This document shows positions 18,074 to 25,927 of a stretch of 50,223 nucleotides of DNA, piece by piece (the first letter of the stretch is position 1; each line of letters begins with the position of its first letter). The DNA is from Betaproteobacteria bacterium (GTDB taxonomy: Bacteria; Pseudomonadota; Gammaproteobacteria; Burkholderiales; SG8-39). Both the position numbers and the translations under genes were made by a program. Where the stretch lies: NCBI GenBank assembly GCA_004298385.1, contig SCTX01000039.1:1-50223 (forward strand), written 5' to 3'. The notes below the pieces were generated by a model. The model saw nothing but the letters and a program-made list of their open reading frames with translations. It searched no databases and was not told the DNA's origin.

Positions 18074-19762
18074 CTACTTCAAGTCCGGGAAATCCTCTTC
18101 TCCAAAGTCAAGCGGGCCGCGTTGCTGGCTGGCGCGATTGCGTGCTTCGTTGTTGCGCAACTCGACCCGGCGAATCTTGCCGGAAATCGTTTTCGGCAGC
18201 TCGGCAAACTCCAGGCGGCGAATGCGTTTGTAGGGCGCCAGCTTGTCGCGCGCAAACGCCATCACCTCACGCGCCAATTCCCTGCTCGGATCGTAACCGG
18301 CACGCAAGGCAATGAAGGCCTTGGGTACCGCAAGCCGCAATGGATCGGGACTGGGTACCACCGCCGCTTCCGCCACCGCTGCATGCTCGATCAGCACGCT
18401 CTCCAGTTCGAAGGGACTGATGCGATAGTCGGAAGCCTTGAACACATCGTCAGCGCGGCCAACGTAAGTGAGATAGCCATCCGCATCACGGTTGGCCACG
18501 TCACCGGTATGGTAGTAGCCGTTGCGCATGGCCTCATCGGTCTTGCCGGCATCACCGGCATAACCCACCATCAAACCGAGCGGGCGCGAATCGAGCGCGA
18601 GGCAAATTTCGCCCTCTTCGGCGAGTTGGTCATCGGCATCGAGCAACACGACGTCGTACCCCGGTAGCGGCCGCCCCATTGAACCGGGCTTAACGGTTTG
18701 CCCCGGCGAATTGCCGACTTGCGCCGTGGTTTCGGTCTGGCCGAAGCCGTCGCGAATCGTGATGCCCCAGGCTTTCTTCACTTGCTCGATAACTTCCGGG
18801 TTGAGTGGCTCACCCGCGCCGATCAACTCGCGCAAACTGGTCTTGTGCGCGGCCAAATCATCCTGAATCATCATGCGCCACACGGTGGGTGGAGCGCACA
18901 GTGTCGTCACTTTGCAACGGGCGAGGACGTCCAGCATGGACGGCGCATGAAAGCGTGCGTAGTTGTAAATAAAGATCGTGGCGCCGGCGTTCCATGGCGC
19001 GAAGAAGCAGCTCCAGGCGTGCTTCGCCCAGCCGGGCGAACTGATGTTGAGGTGAATATCTCCGGGTCGCAGTCCGATCCAGAACATGGTCGACAAATGG
19101 CCGATCGGGTAACTCTGGTGCGTGTGCAACACGAGCTTCGGTTTTGAGGTCGTGCCTGAGGTGAAATACAGCAGCAGCGGATCGCTCGACTGAGTGGCGC
19201 CATCGGGCGTGAAGGTGGGGGAAGCCTGGTAGCCGCTCTCGAACGGCACCCAGCCCGGAACAGCGCCGCCCACGCTGATGCGGGTGTATGCCCCAGTGAC
19301 GTCGCGGAACTTGTCTGTATAGGCCGCACCGGCCACCACGTGCCGCACCTGACCGCGCTCCTGGCGATCGCGCAAGTCTTCCGTCGTCAGCAAAGTCGAG
19401 CCCGGAATCACCACGGCGCCGAGCTTGAACGCCGCCAGCATGGTCTCCCACAGTGGCACTTCGTTACCCAGCATGATGAGCATGCGGTCGCCGCGTCTTA
19501 CTCCTTGCGCGCGCAGAAAGTTGGCGATGCGGCTGGAGCGCTCCGACATCTCGGCGTAAGTAAGTTTGTTCTCGGCGCCGCTCTCATCCACCACCCACAG
19601 GGCCGGGGTTGAATTACCCTTGGCGAAGACGTCGAAATAATCCAGCACCCAATTGAACTGCTCCAGCCTGGGCCAGGTGAACTCGGCGTAAACCTTTGAG
19701 TAATCGGTGTTGTTCGCCTGGAGAAAATCCCTGGCCTTGAGAAACTCGGTGGCTGAATGCAT
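18074..19762 (-). CDS. AMP-dependent acyl-CoA synthetase
   Basis: A 562-residue adenylate-forming ligase that joins a carboxylic acid to CoA at the cost of ATP to AMP. The P-loop-like motif TSGTTSKPK (201-209), DGFGQTET (338-345), HTGD (418-421) and the C-terminal lysine K529 in SGKIRR are all present. It resembles the medium-chain/benzoate-like acetyl-CoA-synthetase subgroup (PRK-type acyl-CoA synthetases with GWAKHAWSCFFAPW). A GGAGGGGGAG ribosome site precedes the ATG, and a good sigma-70 promoter lies at 19864-19893. It is probably monocistronic, because the downstream methyltransferase is 237 nt away. Confidence 0.9.
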   Translation of the reverse strand: MHSATEFLKARDFLQANNTDYSKVYAEFTWPRLEQFNWVLDYFDVFAKGNSTPALWVVDESGAENKLTYAEMSERSSRIANFLRAQGVRRGDRMLIMLGNEVPLWETMLAAFKLGAVVIPGSTLLTTEDLRDRQERGQVRHVVAGAAYTDKFRDVTGAYTRISVGGAVPGWVPFESGYQASPTFTPDGATQSSDPLLLYFTSGTTSKPKLVLHTHQSYPIGHLSTMFWIGLRPGDIHLNISSPGWAKHAWSCFFAPWNAGATIFIYNYARFHAPSMLDVLARCKVTTLCAPPTVWRMMIQDDLAAHKTSLRELIGAGEPLNPEVIEQVKKAWGITIRDGFGQTETTAQVGNSPGQTVKPGSMGRPLPGYDVVLLDADDQLAEEGEICLALDSRPLGLMVGYAGDAGKTDEAMRNGYYHTGDVANRDADGYLTYVGRADDVFKASDYRISPFELESVLIEHAAVAEAAVVPSPDPLRLAVPKAFIALRAGYDPSRELAREVMAFARDKLAPYKRIRRLEFAELPKTISGKIRRVELRNNEARNRASQQRGPLDFGEEDFPDLK

Positions 19763-19863
19763 CTCCCCCTCCCGCGATATGCCTTAGTGATAATCGGGAA
19801 CCGCTCATGAACATGGTGGTGTCGTCAATAGGAATCGAATTCACAAACTTGTAAACATAAATC

Positions 19864-19893
19864 ACTATATAAGTCATTTGTTGTGCCAGTCAA
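19864..19893 (-). promoter_or_regulatory. sigma-70 promoter for the acyl-CoA synthetase gene
   Basis: On the minus strand TTGACT (19893 to 19888) and TATAGT (19869 to 19864) are separated by 18 nt; each matches 5 of 6 consensus bases. The patch is AT-rich against a GC-rich background. The leader to the ATG at 19762 would be about 95 nt. Confidence 0.6.
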
Positions 19894-19984
19894 CACAGCA
19901 ATGTTGGTTTTGAGCGTGTGGCATGGAGCGCGTGCGTTTGTCGAGTTCTAACGCGCATGCAAGCGACCGCGCCCGATACGGGCT

Positions 19985-20117
19985 TCATCCCGCCCGCACG
20001 GCGCCCTTGGCCAGCAAGGCTTCGACATCCGCCGCGCCCAATCCCCATTGCTCCAGCGCCTCGCAGGAATGTTGACCGGGGTTCGGGGTGGGGTCCAGGG
20101 CCGGAGCATCAAATTTC
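19985..20117 (-). pseudogene. C-terminal remnant of a CaiB/BaiF CoA-transferase
   Basis: On the minus strand the frame ending at 19985 reads FDAPALDPTPNPGQHS, then EALEQWGLGAADVEALLAKGAV. That is the usual C-terminus of CaiB/BaiF CoA-transferases (PxLGQHTxEVL, then a helix ending in AAG or KGAV). Only about 44 residues remain. Upstream the frame carries no CoA-transferase sequence, so the gene was truncated by deletion or rearrangement. It lies in a 635-nt gap between the acyl-CoA synthetase and the TRAP receptor, which otherwise holds two promoters and no other gene. Confidence 0.7.
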
Positions 20118-20208
20118 CTGTAGTGGCTGCAACTTGAGCAGGTCCGCGACATGTTGAGAGTTCCAAGCTGCGGCTTTGCGTTTCTTAGGCCGGCTCTTGG
20201 CGTTGCCC

Positions 20209-20238
20209 TTGTCCAAGCGGAACGAATTGAGGTACGAT
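20209..20238 (+). promoter_or_regulatory. candidate promoter for the TRAP receptor gene
   Basis: TTGTCC (20209-20214) and TACGAT (20233-20238) lie 18 nt apart, each matching 4 of 6 consensus bases. The leader to the ATG at 20398 would be about 150 nt and contains a CCCGG-TTAGCG-CCGGG hairpin near 20306-20321. This is a weak call. Confidence 0.3.
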
Positions 20239-20397
20239 GAAAAAGTGTGTAAATGAAAAAAGCGGCGTAGCCTTTCGGTTGGAACTGTGATTTCAACTAA
20301 CGCCCGGTTAGCGCCGGGATGAAAGGGAACGCCACCATGAAAGAGAAGAACACAGGCACCGAGTCTGCCATCGTGTTTGAGCAATTGGAGGTAGGGA

Positions 20398-21432
20398 ATG
20401 AAACTGCTATATAAAGGTCTGGCATTTTTAATGCTACTGAGCGTACTGAGCGGCGCCAGCGCAGTCTTCGCTCAGGAGAAACTGACATTGCGGGTTTCCG
20501 ACCAGTTTCCTACCACCCACTTCGTCCATGACAGCGTCAAGTTTTGGATAGCCGAGGTCGAGAAGGCGACTGGTGGAGCGGTGAGGTTCGATTACTATTC
20601 CGGCGAGCAATTGGGCAAGGCCAAGGATCAGTTGGCGTTGATTCAATCCGGGGTGGTGGATGTCAGCCTGGTGGTGCCGGGCTATGTCTCCGACAAAATG
20701 CCTTTATCCGCCGTAGCGGAGCTGCCGGGGATGGGCAATCCCAATACGTCCTGCGTCGGCAGCATCGCCTACATGAAGCTGGCCCAGGAAGGGATTTTCG
20801 CCAAACAGGAGTATGGCCCGGCCGGCGTGCGGGCCATTTGGGGTTTCGCCTTTCCCCCTTACCAACTCATGATGGCCCAGCGGCGCATTGCCCCATTAAA
20901 GGAGATCGAGGGAGCCAAGATCCGTACTGTAGGCAGTTCCATGGAGTTCCTGGTACGTCATTTGAAGGGGGTGCCGGTGAAGATTTCCGCGCCGGATGCC
21001 TATGAGGCGCTGTCCCGGGGAACCATTGACGGAGTGATGCTTACCCACGCCTCCCTATTCGCCTACAAAATGGAAGGCTTGATCAAATACGCAACCTCGA
21101 GCGGAAGTTTCGGCGGTACGGTGGGAGCGTATAGCATCAGCGAGAAACGCTGGAAGGAACTCCCGGCCACGGTCCAGAAGGCGATTATGGATGCCGGGGA
21201 GAAGGCCACCCGCAACTTGTGCGCTTACATGGAGCGGGATACCCAGGAAGCCCAGGAGAAGCTCAGGCAACGGGGCGTCACCATAGTCACCTTTTCGGCC
21301 ACGGAGCAGAAGGAGCTGGAGGGCATCTATGCCGCTACCGCCACCGAATGGGTGGCGAGCATGGATAAGCGCGGCAAGCCGGGGAGTGAAGCGCTGAAGG
21401 CATTTACCGAGGCCCTGAAGGCCGGACGTTGA
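20398..21432 (+). CDS. TRAP transporter substrate-binding protein, DctP family
   Basis: A 344-residue periplasmic receptor of the tripartite ATP-independent (TRAP) transporters. It has a signal peptide (core GLAFLMLLSVLSGASAVFA, cleavage before QEK). The mature start LTLRVSDQFPTTHFVHD and the central block GAKIRTVGSSMEFLVRHLKGVPVKISAPDAYEALSRGTIDG, in pieces around 172-212, are diagnostic. In DctP the arginine of the IRT block binds the ligand carboxylate. A GGAGGTAGGGA site precedes the ATG. No DctQ or DctM membrane genes are in the window, so it is an orphan receptor, like the Bug proteins on either side. Confidence 0.92.
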   Translation: MKLLYKGLAFLMLLSVLSGASAVFAQEKLTLRVSDQFPTTHFVHDSVKFWIAEVEKATGGAVRFDYYSGEQLGKAKDQLALIQSGVVDVSLVVPGYVSDKMPLSAVAELPGMGNPNTSCVGSIAYMKLAQEGIFAKQEYGPAGVRAIWGFAFPPYQLMMAQRRIAPLKEIEGAKIRTVGSSMEFLVRHLKGVPVKISAPDAYEALSRGTIDGVMLTHASLFAYKMEGLIKYATSSGSFGGTVGAYSISEKRWKELPATVQKAIMDAGEKATRNLCAYMERDTQEAQEKLRQRGVTIVTFSATEQKELEGIYAATATEWVASMDKRGKPGSEALKAFTEALKAGR

Positions 21433-21511
21433 TATGACTTTACCGTCCAGGCCGCTGGATGTCCCCAAGCCGGCCAAAATCGTGAAAGAGACCGGTCGAC
21501 TGGCGGGATAA
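21433..21511 (+). pseudogene. possible C-terminal remnant of a Bug/tctC gene
   Basis: A short frame ending at TAA 21509-21511 reads PAKIVKETGRLAG, similar to the last residues of Bug receptors (AKxVKETGxxx-stop). No start or ribosome site belongs to it. It directly precedes a longer Bug remnant. The match is short, so the call is tentative. Confidence 0.35.
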
Positions 21512-21538
21512 GAACTGACCGAATCTTGGGGACGGCAG

Positions 21539-21718
21539 GTTATCAAGGAAATCATCGGCAAGCTCAACACCGAAATTAACGAGGCCATGAGCAGCCGGGA
21601 AATTCGAGTAACCCCGCTGGCTCAGGGCGCCGAGCTTGCTCCTCAAACCCCAGAGCAACTCGATGCTTTCCTCAAGACTGATATCGCTAAATAGGCGCGG
21701 GTCGTCAAGGAAGCAACG
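21539..21718 (+). pseudogene. C-terminal remnant of a Bug/tctC gene with an in-frame stop
   Basis: The frame reads IKEIIGKLNTEINEAMSS, then an EIR and GAELAPQTPEQLDAFLKTDIAK. This is the standard C-terminal quarter of Bug receptors, where the helix EIVxKLNxEI leads to TPEQFxAFLRxEIAKWAKVVKEA. The codon expected to be TGG is TAG at 21692-21694, after which ARVVKEA continues in frame. The N-terminal three quarters are missing. It lies 50 nt upstream of the intact Bug gene at 21767, so the locus once carried tandem receptors. Confidence 0.75.
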
Positions 21719-21766
21719 TCAAGGCGAAATGACGCCCCCTTTTTTTCCAACCCGGAGAATTGCCCC

Positions 21767-22735
21767 ATGAGAGCCATCCACCGAATCCTCGTCTTATTGA
21801 CTGCCACCTTAGCTGTCGCCTCCTTGACGGCATACGCCCAAACCTATCCCAGCAAGCCTATCCGGGTCATCGTTCCTTTCTCCGCCGGTAGCGCCACCGA
21901 CGTTTTGACCCGCGTGGTGGGAGCCAAGATGGCCGAAGCCTGGGGCCAACAGGTGGTGGTGGACAACCGTCCGGGAGCCAGCGGCATCATCGCCGCCGAA
22001 GCCGCCGCCAAGGCCCCCGCCGACGGCTATACGCTGTTCTTCACCAGCAACACCACGCAGGCCGCCAACCCCAGCCTGTTCGTGAAACTGCCTTACGATC
22101 CGGTGAAGGATTTCGCTCCGATCGCTCCCCTGGCGACGGCCGCCAATCTTCTGGTGGTCAGCCCCTCCCTCGGGGTATCCACCGTCAAGGATCTCATCCA
22201 ACTGGCAAAAGCCCATCCGGGCAAACTCAATTTCGCCTACGGCAGCAGCTTGTCCCGGACCAATGGTGAAATGTTCAAATCCATGGCGGGCATCGACATC
22301 GTCGGCGTACCCTACAAGAGCAATCCCCAGGGGGTCACGGACTTGATCGCCGGCCACGTCTCCATGATGTTCACCGACACCATTACCTCCCTGCACCATG
22401 TCAAGGCGGGCAAGCTGGCGGCATTGGGCATCGGCAGCGGCAAACGCTCCACCTTGCTTCCGGACATTCCCACCGTGGCCGAAGCCGGAGTGCCCGGATA
22501 CGAACTGACCGGATGGCTGGGAGTGTTCGCCCCGGCAGGCACGCCGGACGACATCGTCGCCAAGCTTAACGCCGAAATCAATCGGATTCTGAACTTGCCC
22601 GATATCCGCGAGCGCCTGACTCAACAGGGGCTGGATGTGCTAACCGGCACTCCCGCCCAACTTGGCGCGCTGGTCCGCAGCGAAATCCCCAAATGGGCCA
22701 AGGTCATCAAGGAAGCGGGGATCAAACCCGAGTGA
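21767..22735 (+). CDS. Bug/TctC family tripartite tricarboxylate transporter receptor
   Basis: A 322-residue periplasmic receptor with signal peptide (core ILVLLTATLAVASLTAYA, cleavage before QTY) and the mature Bug start YPSKPIRVIVPFSAGSATDVL. The VDNRPGASGIIAAEAAAKAPADGYT region and the C-terminal EIPKWAKVIKEAGIKPE are canonical. A CCCGGAGAA site lies about 8 nt before the ATG. It is the parent or sister of the truncated copy at 16660-16784. There are no TctAB partners nearby. It closes the accessory block; the next gene is the core gene tadA. Confidence 0.92.
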   Translation: MRAIHRILVLLTATLAVASLTAYAQTYPSKPIRVIVPFSAGSATDVLTRVVGAKMAEAWGQQVVVDNRPGASGIIAAEAAAKAPADGYTLFFTSNTTQAANPSLFVKLPYDPVKDFAPIAPLATAANLLVVSPSLGVSTVKDLIQLAKAHPGKLNFAYGSSLSRTNGEMFKSMAGIDIVGVPYKSNPQGVTDLIAGHVSMMFTDTITSLHHVKAGKLAALGIGSGKRSTLLPDIPTVAEAGVPGYELTGWLGVFAPAGTPDDIVAKLNAEINRILNLPDIRERLTQQGLDVLTGTPAQLGALVRSEIPKWAKVIKEAGIKPE

Positions 22736-22822
22736 TCGCCACACCGCCGCGGAAAAATTCTTTGAGGACACACCGAGGTACCAAGGACTCCGACGCTCTG
22801 CCCTGGGTCGGCGGGGATCTGA

Positions 22823-23296
<474 letters not shown>

Positions 23297-23297
23297 G

Positions 23298-23783
23298 ATG
23301 GCGTGCATCGAAATTAGCCTTGCGCAACAGACCCTGAAGCTGCTGGATGACAGGGGTGGATTGCTGCGCAGCTATTCGATATCAACGTCGAGAAATGGTC
23401 CCGGGGAAAAAAAAGATAGCTTCTGTACACCGCGCGGCCGGCACATCATCCGGGCGAAGATCGGCGCTGGCGTTGCAGAGAACACGATATTCATCGGGCG
23501 CAGGCCGAGCGGCGAGATCTACACTCCGGAACTGGGTGAGCGCCATCCCGGACGCGACTGGATCCTGACGCGCGTCCTGTGGCTGTCGGGTTGCGAATTG
23601 GGGTTCAACCGCCTGCGCAACGTCGACACGATGCGGCGCTATATCTATATCCACGGCAGTCCGGACAATTCGCAAATGGGCAAACCCGGCTCGAGCGGTT
23701 GCATCCGCATGCACAACCGCGACATCATCGAGCTGTTCGATCAGGTGGCGCCGGGTACGCCGGTAGACATCCTCGAAACCTGA
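23298..23783 (+). CDS. L,D-transpeptidase (YkuD domain)
   Basis: A 161-residue YkuD-fold protein. H119 in IYIHGSPD and the SSGCIRMHNRDI block with C135 and R137 form the catalytic motif HGxx...SxGCxRM. L,D-transpeptidases make 3-3 peptidoglycan cross-links or attach lipoproteins. This small form lacks an obvious signal peptide (it starts MACIEISLAQQTLKLLDD), as is common for the short YkuD proteins next to tadA in betaproteobacteria. The longer frame to 23178 lies inside tadA and was rejected. A decayed copy of the last third of this gene lies at 24735-24889, beyond lsrF. Confidence 0.87.
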   Translation: MACIEISLAQQTLKLLDDRGGLLRSYSISTSRNGPGEKKDSFCTPRGRHIIRAKIGAGVAENTIFIGRRPSGEIYTPELGERHPGRDWILTRVLWLSGCELGFNRLRNVDTMRRYIYIHGSPDNSQMGKPGSSGCIRMHNRDIIELFDQVAPGTPVDILET

Positions 23784-23800
23784 TTAACTTCCGGGCGGTG

Positions 23801-24697
23801 TCAGATACGGCGGCCCGTTTGCTCTTGCTGCAAAGACTGGTACAACTCATAGGCGTGTTCGGGTTTCATCTGTTCATGCACGACTTTGTTGACCGCCTGT
23901 AGCATAGCCGACGGTGCGTCCGACTGGAAAATATTGCGGCCCATGTCCACGCCTGCCGCACCTTCCTGCACCGCGCGATACGCCATGGTGAGGGCATCAA
24001 GCTCGGGGAGTTTCTTGCCACCGGCCATCACCACCGGAACGGGACAGGAAGCGGTTACCGTCTCGAAACCCTCGGTGACGTAATAGGTCTTGACGAACTG
24101 CGCGCCGAGCTCGGCGCAGATGCGGCAGGCCAGACGGAAGTAGCGTGCGTCTCGCACCATGTCCTTGCCGACGGCGGTCACGCCAAGCACCGGGATTCCA
24201 CGGCCGAGCCCTGCGTCCACGAGCCGTGTCATGTTGTGGACCGATTGTGACTCGAATTCACCACCGATGTACACCTGCACTGCGACGGCCGCCACGTTGA
24301 GGCGCGTCGCATCGTCCATGTCCACCGCAATGTGCTCGTTCGAAAGCTCTTTGAGGATGCTCGGCCCGCCGCTCGCACGCAGCACGACGCCGCTTTGCAA
24401 AGACGAAGGGATGGTGCTGCGCAGGATGCCGCGGGTGCACATCAGGGCGTCCGCGCTCTGGAGCAGGGGAACGATGGTAACGTCCACCCGCTCGAGGCCG
24501 GCGGTGGGGCCCTGAAAGTAGCCGTGGTCCACGGCCAGCATCACGGTCTTGCCGGAGCCAGGCTGGAAAATGCGCGAAAGCCGGTTCTGCATCCCCCAAT
24601 CGAGGGCGTTCGCGCCGCGGATGTTTGACTGCGGGGCTTTTATGGGAATGTCGAGGAAATATTCCTTGGTGTCCTTGAGATTGTCGGCGTCAGCCAT
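23801..24697 (-). CDS. lsrF: LsrF-like 3-hydroxy-5-phosphonooxypentane-2,4-dione thiolase / DhnA-type aldolase
   Basis: A 298-residue TIM-barrel class I aldolase-like protein, closely similar by memory to E. coli LsrF over its whole length: [14 protein letters not shown] (31-44), [20 protein letters not shown] (52-71), and [12 protein letters not shown] near the end. K203 in FVKTYYV coincides with the LsrF active-site lysine. The ATG at 24697 was preferred over a TTG eight codons upstream because the LsrF N-terminus begins there. LsrF acts on the autoinducer-2 breakdown product. No lsrK, lsrR or lsrACDB is in the window, and the gene instead follows mtnA and an aldolase fusion, so its natural substrate here may be another phosphorylated dione or ketose. 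Confidence 0.85.
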   Translation of the reverse strand: MADADNLKDTKEYFLDIPIKAPQSNIRGANALDWGMQNRLSRIFQPGSGKTVMLAVDHGYFQGPTAGLERVDVTIVPLLQSADALMCTRGILRSTIPSSLQSGVVLRASGGPSILKELSNEHIAVDMDDATRLNVAAVAVQVYIGGEFESQSVHNMTRLVDAGLGRGIPVLGVTAVGKDMVRDARYFRLACRICAELGAQFVKTYYVTEGFETVTASCPVPVVMAGGKKLPELDALTMAYRAVQEGAAGVDMGRNIFQSDAPSAMLQAVNKVVHEQMKPEHAYELYQSLQQEQTGRRI

Positions 24698-24734
24698 GCT
24701 CGCATTTCCCTCTTTGTGCAAGAAATCTGGCCGT

Positions 24735-24889
24735 CAGTATACACGCAGGTTCACGGCTTCCGGACGGCGCGTCCAGGCGCAAGCCCGGCTTGATCAGCAT
24801 ACGCGCGCATGCACAAGCGCGAGATCGTCGAACCGGTCGATCAGGGTGCGCCGGGGGCGCTGTCAGGCGGCCTCTAAACCTGATCAGCG
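24735..24889 (+). pseudogene. decayed 3' copy of the L,D-transpeptidase gene
   Basis: This stretch aligns nearly without gaps to the last 150 nt of the L,D-transpeptidase gene (about 23638-23790). Shared anchors include GCCCGGCT/ACCCGGCT, CGCATGCACAA, TCGATCAGG, GCGCCGGG and CTAAACCTGAT/CGAAACCTGAT. The reading frame is broken (in-frame TGA near 24791) and the catalytic cysteine codon is gone. It lies in the same orientation as the intact gene, with lsrF in between. Its 3' end overlaps the last codons of mtnA on the other strand by a few bases. Confidence 0.75.
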
Positions 24890-25924
24890 CCCAAACAGGC
24901 CGCGGATCTGGCTCGCGTCTGGCCGGTTAATCACACCCTTTTCGGTAATGAGGCCGGTGATCAACGCCGCAGGCGTGATATCGAACGCGGGGTTGGCGAC
25001 GCTGACGCCCTCGGGCGCCCAGCGCACGCCGCGAAAGCCGGTGACTTCCGCGGCGTCGCGCTCTTCGATCGGAATGGCGCTGCCATCGGCGCTGGCGCTA
25101 TCGATGCTCGAGAGCGGCGCGGCAACGTAGAACGGGATGCGATGGCGCTCGGCCAGCACCGCCAACGTGTAGGTGCCGATTTTATTCGCCGCATCGCCGT
25201 TGGCGGCAATGCGGTCGGCGCCGACGACGATGACGTCGATGCGGCTCTGTTGCATCAGATGACCCGCCATATTGTCCGTCACCAGCGTCACGGGAATATT
25301 TTCCTGCACCATTTCCCAGGCGGTGAGCCGCGCGCCCTGCAGATAAGGGCGGGTTTCGTTGGCGATCACGCTGATGCGCTTGCCGGCATCGCGCGCCGAG
25401 CGGATCACGCCCAACGCCGTGCCGTGGCCGGCGGTGGCAAGCGCGCCGGCGTTGCAATGGGTCATGATGCGGGCGCCATCGGCGATTAGCGGCGCGCCGT
25501 GGCGCCCGATGGCGCGGCATATCCCGATGTCGTCGCCGTGTATTTGCCGCGCCAGTGCCAGCAGCGATTCTGCGGCCGTCTGCGTGGACTCGTTGCGGGT
25601 TTGCGCATGGACCTCGCGCATGCGCGCTATGGCCCAGAACAGATTGACCGCCGTCGGGCGGCTCGCTGCCAGCACCTTGAACGCATGTTCCAGCGCGCTG
25701 TCGAATTGCGCACGCGCCGCGCCGGCATGGCGTTGCGCTTCCACTGCCACGCCGTAGGCGGCGGTGCAGCCAATCGCGGGGGCGCCGCGCACGACCATGG
25801 CGCGAATCGCATTTGCTGTTTGCACCGCATCCGCGCAGGCGACGTACTCGAATTCAAGCGGCAGCCGCCGCTGATCGATCAGTTCCAGCCGGCCGTCGCG
25901 CCAGCGCAAGGTTTCGACTTGCAT
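24884..25924 (-). CDS. mtnA: S-methyl-5-thioribose-1-phosphate isomerase
   Basis: Isomerises methylthioribose-1-phosphate (and 5-deoxyribose-1-phosphate) to the ribulose form. It has 346 residues. C157 in MTHCNAGALAT and D237 in VVGADRIAANGD match the catalytic Cys/Asp pair of bacterial MtnA. MVVRGAPAIGCTAAYG (43-58) and the ETRPYLQGARLTAWE block are also typical. It starts 3 nt after the stop of the aldolase/dehydrogenase fusion, so the two are coupled. The rest of the methionine salvage pathway (mtnB, C, D, K, P) is absent from the window, which suggests that the ketose product goes to the aldolase instead. Confidence 0.93.
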   Translation of the reverse strand: MQVETLRWRDGRLELIDQRRLPLEFEYVACADAVQTANAIRAMVVRGAPAIGCTAAYGVAVEAQRHAGAARAQFDSALEHAFKVLAASRPTAVNLFWAIARMREVHAQTRNESTQTAAESLLALARQIHGDDIGICRAIGRHGAPLIADGARIMTHCNAGALATAGHGTALGVIRSARDAGKRISVIANETRPYLQGARLTAWEMVQENIPVTLVTDNMAGHLMQQSRIDVIVVGADRIAANGDAANKIGTYTLAVLAERHRIPFYVAAPLSSIDSASADGSAIPIEERDAAEVTGFRGVRWAPEGVSVANPAFDITPAALITGLITEKGVINRPDASQIRGLFGR

Positions 25925-25927
25925 GAT

